Shown: positions 1-7,804 of the stretch, piece by piece
Numbering within the stretch: the stretch's first letter is position 1
Layout of the letters: every line of letters starts with the position of its first letter
Assembly (NCBI RefSeq): GCF_000521785.1
Contig: NZ_JALZ01000016.1
Location: 1-64,000, forward strand
DNA: 64,000 nt
Direction of reading: 5' to 3'
DNA from: Roseivivax halodurans JCM 10272
GTDB lineage: Bacteria; Pseudomonadota; Alphaproteobacteria; Rhodobacterales; Rhodobacteraceae
Position numbers and translations under genes: made by a program
The notes under the pieces: generated by a model
What the model saw: the letters and a program-made list of their open reading frames with translations, nothing else
Told to the model about the DNA's origin: nothing
Databases searched by the model: none

Positions 1-405
1 CTGCTGCGCTACGCGCCGGACGCCGGCGAGTGGTCCGCCGTGCATTACCCACTCGAGCCGGCATCGTCCGGATGGGTGGGCCTGTCCGAAATCACCTACC
101 ACGACGGCGCGCTCTACCTTATCGAACGGGACAACCAGATCGGCGCCGCGGCCACGATCAAGCAGATCACGCGCGTCTCTCTCGACGGGCTGGAGCCGGC
201 CGCGCTCGGCGGTGAGCTTCCGGTCGTGGAAAAGGAGGTCGTTCGAGACCTGATCCCCGACCTGAAATCGACCGGCGGCTATGTCGTCGACAAGGTCGAG
301 GGACTGGCGATCACCGAGGACGGCACCGCCTGGGTGGTGATCGACAACGACGGCGTAGACGACAGTTCCGGCGAGACGCTGTTCTGGAGCGTCACACTCG
401 ATTGA
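1..405 (+). CDS. Esterase-like activity of phytase family protein, C-terminal part
   Basis: The reading frame is open from the first base and ends at a TGA at 403-405, so only the last 134 residues are present and the start lies outside the window. The visible part has the blade-like pattern of a beta-propeller: GLSEITYHDGALYLIERDN, then KVEGLAITEDGTAWVVIDND, ending in an acidic segment and a short strand. This matches the C-terminal part of the phytase-like esterase family, usually exported proteins of about 400 or more residues. No signal peptide can be judged. The family name is inferred from the motif pattern; the substrate is unknown. Confidence 0.6.
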   Translation: MLRYAPDAGEWSAVHYPLEPASSGWVGLSEITYHDGALYLIERDNQIGAAATIKQITRVSLDGLEPAALGGELPVVEKEVVRDLIPDLKSTGGYVVDKVEGLAITEDGTAWVVIDNDGVDDSSGETLFWSVTLD

Positions 406-591
406 ACGAGTCGCGCCCGGACACGATCCGAGCGCGCATACACCTTCCGGGGCGGTCGCGGCGAAGACCCCGCGAGTCTAAAGCCGGACTGTGCGTCCCG
501 AGAAGAGCCGGAGCCGCGTGGTCGTATGACAACCACCTAGGCCGGCCGCCGCACCCTTTCGCAACCGAGGGCGAGCAGCCTGCCGCGCCCC

Positions 592-2406
592 TCACTCCGC
601 CGCTTCGAGATAGGCGGCATGTTCCGCGCCGAACCTGCCGCGGCGGCTCGTGCGATCCTCGGGGATGTCGAAGAGGCCGCGCCGGAGGCTCCAGCGGCTG
701 AGCGCGGGAAGGGTCGAGATCACCGCGATCGGAATGGCGCAGATAAGGGCCAGCACGATCGGTGCGGCAAAGGCGAGCGTCCACGGGGCGATGGTCACCA
801 GCCACAGGGTCAGCGCGGCGCCGATCAGGGTCTGGGGCCAGAGGCTTGCCGCAGCCTCGGACCAGCGCAGGCGCTCGCGCGAGCGTTGCTGCGCGTCCCA
901 ACCGATGCGCCGGCCCGCGCAGAGGCCGGCCATGAAGATGGTGAGCGCCGTTGCGACGACGGGTGCGATGAGCATCGAGAAGGCGATCTCGGCCGCGCCG
1001 CCGGCGATCACCCGCATCCGGCCGCCGTAGAGCGCGGCGCGGCGGCGATGCGCCAGAACCTGTCCTAGCCCCATGAGCTTCGGCATCAGCGTCAGGGTCA
1101 TCAGGACGGCGAAGAAACCGAGGCCGATCCAGAGCGGCACGGTCTCGAATTGCGCAGGGTTCGCGGCGAGGGCCGCGCCGCAGAGCACGAAGAGCATCCA
1201 AGCGGGCGCGGCGAGATACATCTGGATGGCGAGAAGAAGCTGCAGCCGGCTGACGGGCTGGAGACCGGGCATCGACAGCAGCTTCAGATATTGAAGGTTG
1301 CCGTTCATCCAGCGCAGCTCGCGGCGGATGAAGTCGACGAGGCTCGGCGGGTTCTCCTCGCGGCTGTCGCCTTCCTCGGCCATGACGCGCACCTCAAAGC
1401 CCGCGCGCCGCATCAGCACCGCCTCGAGCATGTCGTGGCTCAGGATCGCGCCGGAGAGGGGGCCGCGCCCAGGAAGGACGGGCAGCATGCAATGCTCGGC
1501 GAAGGGGGCGAGACGGATGAGGACGTTGTGGCCCCAGTTCGGCCCGCAATCGCCCTGCCACCACGCCGAGCCGAGCGTGTAGGAGCGCATGCCGTGGCGC
1601 ATCCCGAACTGGAAGGCCCGGGTGAAGAAGGAGCGCGAGGGCAGGCCGGTGACGAGCGATTGCAGCATGCCGAGCTCGGGCGAGACCTGCATCACGCGGA
1701 CCATGCGCAGGACCGCTCCCGCGCCCATTTCGCTGTCGGCGTCGAGGGGCAGGAAGAAGTCGGATTTGCCGCGCCAGCGATGCACGAATTCCGCGATGTT
1801 GCCCGCCTTGTAGCCGGTATTGTCGCTGCGGCGGCGGTAGTGGATGTCGGCTCCCGGGCGGGCGGCGCGCCATTTGGCGAACAGGGCCTCTTCCCGTGCC
1901 GCGATGTCGAGGCGGCTCGTATCGCTGAGGAGGTGGAAGGAGAACCGGCCCGCCCAGGGCGTGCGCGCCATCTCGGTGTCGAGCCGGCGCATCCGGGCGA
2001 TGGCGGCGTCGGGATCCTCGTTGCGCAGAGCCATCACGATCGCGGTGCGGGCGGTGATCGCCTCCGTTCCGTCGATGCGGCCCAGGGCGGGCGTGACCAG
2101 CGTGACCGCGCCGCGACCGAGCCGGCGATCGAGCGCGAAGCCGGCGAGCGCGTTCCAGAGGCCGATCGAGAGCCAGGGCAGGGTGACGGCGTAGGCGGCC
2201 AGCATGGCGATCTCGAGGGCGAGAAGCCCGCCGGTCGACAGGAGCGTCGTCATCGCCGCGAAGAGCAGTGCGACCGTTGCGACATTGAGCGTCAGCATGA
2301 CGCGCCTGCGGCGCCGCAGCGGCATCTGCATCCAGGCCGCGCCGCGGCGGTCCGATGTCGCTCTTGCGGATGTCGCGATGTCCTTCACGGCACGTCCCCG
2401 GGTCAC
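592..2406 (-). CDS. opgH: Glucans biosynthesis glucosyltransferase H (osmoregulated periplasmic glucans)
   Basis: A family 2 inner-membrane glucosyltransferase of 604 residues that would build the beta-glucan backbone from UDP-glucose and pass it to the periplasm. Visible features are a basic N-terminus, two early membrane segments, the glycosyltransferase motifs LPLDADSEMG, SHDMLEAVLMRRAGFEV and RRELRWMNGNLQY, and several C-terminal membrane helices. I chose GTG at 2406 because GGTGGAGG lies six bases upstream; a longer form from a TTG at 2475 has no comparable site. It is shorter than the roughly 850-residue E. coli protein, as is common in alphaproteobacteria. No opgG partner adjoins it; the gene upstream is an MFS carrier. 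Confidence 0.88.
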   Translation of the reverse strand: MTRGRAVKDIATSARATSDRRGAAWMQMPLRRRRRVMLTLNVATVALLFAAMTTLLSTGGLLALEIAMLAAYAVTLPWLSIGLWNALAGFALDRRLGRGAVTLVTPALGRIDGTEAITARTAIVMALRNEDPDAAIARMRRLDTEMARTPWAGRFSFHLLSDTSRLDIAAREEALFAKWRAARPGADIHYRRRSDNTGYKAGNIAEFVHRWRGKSDFFLPLDADSEMGAGAVLRMVRVMQVSPELGMLQSLVTGLPSRSFFTRAFQFGMRHGMRSYTLGSAWWQGDCGPNWGHNVLIRLAPFAEHCMLPVLPGRGPLSGAILSHDMLEAVLMRRAGFEVRVMAEEGDSREENPPSLVDFIRRELRWMNGNLQYLKLLSMPGLQPVSRLQLLLAIQMYLAAPAWMLFVLCGAALAANPAQFETVPLWIGLGFFAVLMTLTLMPKLMGLGQVLAHRRRAALYGGRMRVIAGGAAEIAFSMLIAPVVATALTIFMAGLCAGRRIGWDAQQRSRERLRWSEAAASLWPQTLIGAALTLWLVTIAPWTLAFAAPIVLALICAIPIAVISTLPALSRWSLRRGLFDIPEDRTSRRGRFGAEHAAYLEAAE

Positions 2407-2498
2407 GTTTTCCTCCACCGGTTTGGAGGCGCCCGGTGCGAAGTCCAGTGAAATTCTCGTGTCCGAATGCTTCAATCCGGACTCGGGGAGGCGCGATT

Positions 2499-3692
2499 TC
2501 AGGCGGTTACGGCAGCCGGGCTGCGGGCGCTGAAGAGCGCGAAGACGATCACGGCCATGCCGACCAGCACGGCGGAGGCGACCGCGAAGGTATGCGCGTA
2601 GCCGAGCCAGCTCACCAGCGGGGTCGAGAAGAACGGTGAGAAGAACTGGCCGAGGAAGATGCTCGTGGTGATCGCACCCGAGGCGAAGCCGCGGCGATGC
2701 GCCGGCGCGATGTCGAGCGCGATGGCGAAGAAGGTGGGCATGGTGAAGCCGAAACCGCCGCCGACGAACAGCGCGCCGAGGCTGATGATTGTCATGCTTT
2801 CGGACATGTCCATGATGCCGAAGCCGGTGGCCATGAGCAGATAGCCGATCGCCGGGGTTGCGCCGCGCCCGAGCCGCGCGCGGACGGTGCCGAAGGCGAG
2901 CGCGGCGACGCCGCCCGCAAGCGTGACCATGGCGAGCACCTGCGCGGGCGCCGAGGCGTCGGTGAAGCCGATCGAGGCGAGATAGAAGGGCATCTGCGTC
3001 GGGATGATGTAGAAGAGCACGAAGCTCAGCCCCGACAGCACCACGACGATACCGAGGATCAGGCCCCAGCGGGGATCGGCGCCGAGCTCTTCGGGCTCAT
3101 GTCCCTCGGCCTCTTTGCTTGTGGTGCGGTCGGGTTCGACCACGGCCCACCAGAGGAACGGCAGGACGAGCGCGCCAATGGCGTAGATCGCGAAGGGCAG
3201 GCGCGGAGAAATGCCGGCCAGCCATCCGGCGAGCGCGATGAAGGCGAAGCCGCCGAAATTCACCGCGGCGATCTGGAGACCCATGAACCGCCCGCGCCGC
3301 GCGCCCGAGAAATAGTCGCCGATGAGCGCCGCCTGGCTCGTCATCACGATGGCGACGGCGACGCCGAGCACGAGCCGGCTCGCAAGGATCAGCGGAAGGG
3401 TTGGCAGATAGGCGCCCGCGCTGCCCGCGATCGCATAGAGCAGCACGCCGAAGAGGAGCTGCCGCCGCCGTCCGAAGCGGTCCGCGGTCATGCCGGCGAA
3501 GGGCGCGACGATCGCGACGAGAAGGCTCGGCGCCGTCACCAGGAGACGGGTCAGAAGCTCGGCATTGGGATTTCCGGGGAACTGCGCCTCGATCCCGGGC
3601 AGGGCCGGGCTGATGACGGTGTTGGACAGAATCGTCAGCGAGGCGGCGAGCAGCAGCGCCACCGCGCGGGGTTCCTTGAAGAAGGCGAGCAT
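2499..3692 (-). CDS. MFS transporter
   Basis: A 397-residue major facilitator with about 12 membrane segments. It begins MLAFFKEPRAVALLL and has the cytoplasmic loop signature GMTADRFGRRRQLLFG between helices 2 and 3 and an acidic central loop (TSKEAEGHEPEELGAD) between the two halves. The start at 3692 places the first helix near the N-terminus; a longer frame adds 25 residues of unlikely sequence. It lies 92 bases upstream of opgH and about 120 bases downstream of the penicillin acylase gene, all on the minus strand, so co-transcription is possible. The substrate cannot be told; drug or metabolite export is usual for this branch. Confidence 0.8.
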   Translation of the reverse strand: MLAFFKEPRAVALLLAASLTILSNTVISPALPGIEAQFPGNPNAELLTRLLVTAPSLLVAIVAPFAGMTADRFGRRRQLLFGVLLYAIAGSAGAYLPTLPLILASRLVLGVAVAIVMTSQAALIGDYFSGARRGRFMGLQIAAVNFGGFAFIALAGWLAGISPRLPFAIYAIGALVLPFLWWAVVEPDRTTSKEAEGHEPEELGADPRWGLILGIVVVLSGLSFVLFYIIPTQMPFYLASIGFTDASAPAQVLAMVTLAGGVAALAFGTVRARLGRGATPAIGYLLMATGFGIMDMSESMTIISLGALFVGGGFGFTMPTFFAIALDIAPAHRRGFASGAITTSIFLGQFFSPFFSTPLVSWLGYAHTFAVASAVLVGMAVIVFALFSARSPAAVTA

Positions 3693-3815
3693 TCGGGTAC
3701 CTGCGGGTTCCGGAGTTACGTGGTCCAGATAACGCACAGGCGGTGAACGCAAGTGCCCCGCCTGCACAGCCGGTGTGCGGGCGGGGCGGAAGCCGGGGTT
3801 GCGACAATCGAGAGT

Positions 3816-6284
3816 CTACCGGGGGCGGAGCGTCGTGACGCCGACCGACGCCGCCCGGGCAAGGTCCGGATCGAGGGACATCGGGATATACTCGCCGCGT
3901 CGCCAGAGCTGGCCGAGATCGTCGTAATGCCGAGACAGGAAATGACCCGACTGGCCGGTCGAGGTGATGAAGACCGAGGAATCGGGATCGGCAAAATCGT
4001 AGACGCCGCGATATCCGGCCGCGTGCACGTTCCGGAACGGGTGCGGATCCCGGCCCGAGGTGCGGCCGCGCTGCAGCGTGAAGTCGCCGCCGCTCGTCGA
4101 CTGGCGGATGTTCACGAAGTAGCGCAGCACCGGAACCTCCCCGAGCACCTGGTGGTCGTGGACCGCCTGATGGGCCTCGCCCCAGCGCAGGGATTCGAGC
4201 GAGTTGCCGTGTTGCTCCTCGATCCAGACCAGCGCGTCGTCGAGCGCGAGCCGGGCCATGTCGGTGCAGGTTTCCGTCGCGGCCGAGCGCCGCACGTCGC
4301 ACCATGCGCCGGCCCCGTCCACGTCGCGGAAGACCCGCTCGATGAAGAGCGGCTCGACATGGTCGTACTCGTCCGCGAGCGGGCCGAGCTCGTCGCGGAT
4401 GAGCCGGTCCTGAAGCGCGCGCAGCCATGCGGCATAGATCAGCGGCTCGGGCATGTGTTTGTTCATCTCGCCGTTCCACTCGGCGAGAAGGTCGAGCGCC
4501 TGCCGGCGGCGGCGTTCGGGCGTCCCCTCGGAGGCGGCCTCGCCGGTGAACCACAGATCGGCGCCGATCAGCGGCAGCAGCGTCCGCGCGGCGGGCGAGA
4601 CGGTGTCGAGCTGCGCCTCGATGAAGCTGTCGCGGGTGTGCACCTCCCGGCCCTGCATCATCGAGCGCCAGCGCATGACCCGCTGGCTGTCGCCCCACTC
4701 GAAGCTCATGTGGCGCGGAAACGGCCGGTCGACGACCTTGTTGTTGGTGTTGCCGACGATGCCACCCTCCGGGTTCACGAATTCGGGGTTCTCGTCGTAG
4801 GGCAGGCGGCCCTGCCAGCGATTGGCATCGATCCAGCCGGGGCTCGGCAGGCGTCCCTCGCTCTGATGGTTCGGCGCGCGGCGGGGCATCGTGCCGATGG
4901 TCTTCATCGCGACCGTCTCGGCATCGGCGAGGGTGAGGTTCTGCGACGGCGCGACGTAATCTTCCGAAGCGGCGATCGCCTCTTCGACATTGCCCGACCG
5001 CATCAGGTTCATGGCGGCGGTCATCGAGGTGTCGTTGCCCGAGAGCGCGGTCCAGGAGAGCGACATGACGTGACCCGACGGCGTGATCGAGCCGAGGTTG
5101 TAGACCGAGCCCGGAAGGACCGGTCCGTTCTCGGTCCAGCGCTGGGTGATCGTGATCGGCTCGGCATCGCTGATCTCGATGATCGACTTGCGGGTGCGGA
5201 AGTCGGCCCAGCCGGTCGGCGTGCGATATTGTTGATTGTCGTCGGGGTTCAGCTCTTCGAGGTGCAGGTCCTGGTCGTCGAGATAGGAGGAGGTGATCGC
5301 CCAGCCGAGCCGCTCCGACCGCCCGACCATGACCGCCGGTATGCCGGGAATGGTGCCGCCGATCACGCCGCCGGAGGAGAGCTGCATCCGGGCAAGGTAC
5401 CAGATCGACGGCGCGCTGAGCCCCAGATGCGGATCGCCCGCCAGCAGCGTGCCGCCCGACGCCGAGCGCGAGGCGTTCGCGGCCCAGGCGTTCGAGGCGC
5501 CGGCCAGTCCGCGCCTCGGCAGGATGTCGAGAAAGCCGCCCGTTTCAGGTCCCGGCTGAAGCGCCGCGCTGCGGCTCGCGCCGGGCGCAAGGCTCGCATA
5601 TTCCGGGAGAGCCGCAACGCCGCGTCCGGGAATGTCGGGCAGGATGTCGGCGAGCCGGTCCTCGTCCTCGAGCGCCAGCGAGGTGCGGGCGCGCAGCACC
5701 TCCTCGGAGAGATGTCCCGAGAGCTGCAGCGCCATGACCTTGATGACGGCGAGGCTGTCGGCCGGCTGCCATGGCGGCAGCCGCGCGTCGAAGACGAAGA
5801 ACTCCGGCGCGCCGCGCCCCAGCGAGCGCGAGTTGATCTCGTCGATCCGGGCGTTGACGCCGGCGGCATAGGCCTCAAGCGCCTCCAGCGTCTCGGGGTC
5901 CTGGTCCTCGACCGAGGCGCGGGCAAGGGTGTAGAGGTCGAGCCGTCGGATCAGGCTGTCGGTCTCGACCGTCCGCCGGCCGAAGAGCTCGGAGAGCCGC
6001 CCCTGCGCCGTGCGCCGCATCAGCATCATCTGCCACAGGCGATCCTGGGCATGGGTGTAGCCCAATCCGAAGAAGACGTCGCGATCGGCATCCGCGAAGA
6101 TGTGCGGCACGCCCGAGTTGTCGCGGACGATCTCGACCGCGCCCGAGATGCCCTCGACCGCCAGATCCTTGGAATAGTCGGGCAGCGATCGCGACGCGAG
6201 GTAGTAGACGAGACAGGCGCCGACCACGGCCAGCAGGATGGCGAAGGAGGCGAGCCGCACGAGCCAGCGGAAGACGAGCCGCAT
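3816..6284 (-). CDS. Penicillin acylase family protein (Ntn hydrolase)
   Basis: An 822-residue N-terminal-nucleophile hydrolase of the penicillin/acyl-homoserine lactone acylase family. Residues about 10-30 form a membrane anchor or signal segment (LASFAILLAVVGACLVYYL). Then come the alpha-chain motifs GVPHIFADADRDVFFGLGYTHAQDRLWQM and the maturation site GLAGASNAWA, where Ser264 should become the N-terminal nucleophile of the beta chain after self-cleavage. NTNNKVVDRPFP and SGQSGHFLSRHYDD are typical downstream motifs. The start at 6284 has a strong GGAGGAGAG site seven bases upstream. Members hydrolyse amides of beta-lactams, acyl-homoserine lactones or fatty acids; which one is unknown. 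It is divergent from the dehydrogenase at 6409. Confidence 0.88.
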   Translation of the reverse strand: MRLVFRWLVRLASFAILLAVVGACLVYYLASRSLPDYSKDLAVEGISGAVEIVRDNSGVPHIFADADRDVFFGLGYTHAQDRLWQMMLMRRTAQGRLSELFGRRTVETDSLIRRLDLYTLARASVEDQDPETLEALEAYAAGVNARIDEINSRSLGRGAPEFFVFDARLPPWQPADSLAVIKVMALQLSGHLSEEVLRARTSLALEDEDRLADILPDIPGRGVAALPEYASLAPGASRSAALQPGPETGGFLDILPRRGLAGASNAWAANASRSASGGTLLAGDPHLGLSAPSIWYLARMQLSSGGVIGGTIPGIPAVMVGRSERLGWAITSSYLDDQDLHLEELNPDDNQQYRTPTGWADFRTRKSIIEISDAEPITITQRWTENGPVLPGSVYNLGSITPSGHVMSLSWTALSGNDTSMTAAMNLMRSGNVEEAIAASEDYVAPSQNLTLADAETVAMKTIGTMPRRAPNHQSEGRLPSPGWIDANRWQGRLPYDENPEFVNPEGGIVGNTNNKVVDRPFPRHMSFEWGDSQRVMRWRSMMQGREVHTRDSFIEAQLDTVSPAARTLLPLIGADLWFTGEAASEGTPERRRRQALDLLAEWNGEMNKHMPEPLIYAAWLRALQDRLIRDELGPLADEYDHVEPLFIERVFRDVDGAGAWCDVRRSAATETCTDMARLALDDALVWIEEQHGNSLESLRWGEAHQAVHDHQVLGEVPVLRYFVNIRQSTSGGDFTLQRGRTSGRDPHPFRNVHAAGYRGVYDFADPDSSVFITSTGQSGHFLSRHYDDLGQLWRRGEYIPMSLDPDLARAASVGVTTLRPR

Positions 6285-6408
6285 GTGTTTTCTCTCCTCC
6301 TGCAGGCGGACGGGCCTTCGACCTATCGCCTGAACCTGCCCTTGCCAAGAGTGGCCGCGCCTTGCGACAACTCGCCCGAAGCGAGAGATATTCCAAGGAG
6401 ACCGAACG

Positions 6409-7281
6409 ATGGCGAAGGTGGCGTTTCTGGGGCTGGGAGTCATGGGCTACCCGATGGCCGGGCACCTGCAGAAGGCCGGGCACGACGTGACGGTCTACAA
6501 CCGCACCGCCAGCAAGGCCGAGGCCTGGGCGAAGGAGCACGGCGGCACCCATGCGGCGACCCCGCGCGAGGCGGCCGAGGGCGCGGAGTTCGTGATGGCT
6601 TGCGTCGGCAACGACGACGACCTGCGGTCGGTCTGCTACGGTGACGACGGCGCGCTGGCGGGCATGGGGCAGGGCGCGATCTTCGTCGATCACACCACGG
6701 TCTCGGCGCAGGTGACCGAGGAACTCTACGCAGCCTTCGCCGGGAAAGGCGCTGGATTCGTCGACGCGCCGATCTCGGGCGGCCAGGCGGGCGCCGAGAA
6801 CGGCCAGCTTTCGATCATGTGCGGTGGCGATCAGGCGCATTACGACGCCGCCGAGCCGGTCATGGACGTCTATGCCAAGCTCTGCCGCCGCATCGGCGAG
6901 AGCGGCGCGGGGCAGATGACCAAGATGTGCAACCAGATCGCCATCGCCGGCCTCGTACAGGGGATGTCCGAAGCGCTGCATTTCGCCGAGAAGGCAGGGC
7001 TCGACGGGCGCGCAGTGGTCGAGGTGATCAGCCAGGGCGCCGCGGGATCGTGGCAGATGGCGAACCGCTACGAAACCATGCTGGGCGACAAATGGGAGCA
7101 CGGCTTCGCGGTCGACTGGATGCGCAAGGATCTCGGCATCTGCCTTCAGGCCGCGGACGAGGTCGGTGCGTCGCTGCCCGTCACCGCGCTGGTCGACCAG
7201 TTCTACAAGGACGTGCAGAAGATGGGCGGCGGGCGCTGGGACACGTCGAGCCTCTTCAAGCGGCTGCGCGAGGCGGGTTGA
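6409..7281 (+). CDS. NAD(P)-dependent oxidoreductase, 3-hydroxyisobutyrate dehydrogenase family
   Basis: A 290-residue beta-hydroxyacid dehydrogenase. The N-terminal nucleotide-binding motif is FLGLGVMGYPMAGHL, the substrate-binding segment is DAPISGGQAGAENG, and the catalytic lysine sits in GQMTKMCNQ, followed by the C-terminal helical domain with KDLGICLQAADE. AAGGAG lies nine bases upstream of the ATG. Family members oxidise 3-hydroxyisobutyrate, tartronate semialdehyde, glyoxylate or similar short hydroxyacids; the exact substrate is not visible. The gene stands alone, divergent from the penicillin acylase gene, with a 124-base shared promoter region. Confidence 0.85.
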   Translation: MAKVAFLGLGVMGYPMAGHLQKAGHDVTVYNRTASKAEAWAKEHGGTHAATPREAAEGAEFVMACVGNDDDLRSVCYGDDGALAGMGQGAIFVDHTTVSAQVTEELYAAFAGKGAGFVDAPISGGQAGAENGQLSIMCGGDQAHYDAAEPVMDVYAKLCRRIGESGAGQMTKMCNQIAIAGLVQGMSEALHFAEKAGLDGRAVVEVISQGAAGSWQMANRYETMLGDKWEHGFAVDWMRKDLGICLQAADEVGASLPVTALVDQFYKDVQKMGGGRWDTSSLFKRLREAG

Positions 7282-7804
7282 TGGCATCGGATTCCTGCGG
7301 CCGAAAGCTTTCGTTAACCGGCTCGGCCTCATAAGAAAACCGGACCGCGCGGGAGCTGACGCTGCGTGTTCCGAGGGCCGCCCGCGACCAGTTCCGGCAG
7401 ACGATTTGCCATTGTCTTTCCCTCGTTTCGCGGTCTATGGTTCCCTCTAGCCGTGTCGCGCGCAAAGTCATGCGCGCCCGGCTTCACGAGTTTCGCTGGC
7501 GATCGGAGCGTGGAGCGACCCGTTCCCCTCGCCAGACCGATCCGGCCCCCGACGGGGGCCAGGCAAACCGCCCGGAACGCGCCAAGCGACGGGCTTGAAC
7601 GGGCGCAGACGCCGTCTTCCGGGATCCGGAAAGGCGCATGCGTCGGAGAAGAACCGCGATGACGCGCGCGACGAGTTCAAGGCAGACGAGAGCGGCACTT
7701 GCACCGCCCCCTGCCGCGACGCCGCGTTTCGCCCTGACAAGACACATCGATCGCATCGCGGGCCCGCCGGGGCAGCGCGCTGTCGTCATGTGCACACGGA
7801 CAAT
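7282..7804 (+). other. Long leader region upstream of rne, no gene
   Basis: These 523 bases hold no convincing gene. They contain a 7-bp GC hairpin with a three-base loop at 7544-7560 (GGCCCCC-GAC-GGGGGCC). An in-frame upstream extension of rne is open here but has no family-like residues. RNase E genes in other bacteria have long 5' untranslated regions through which the enzyme controls its own message, so this is likely the rne promoter and leader; that role is inference. Confidence 0.5.

Noticed and set aside
3753-6644. A 963-residue open frame on the plus strand opposite the penicillin acylase gene
   Set aside because: It is antisense to a gene with clear family motifs and a strong ribosome site. 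Its product is Arg/Gly/Ala-rich, as expected of a GC-rich shadow frame.
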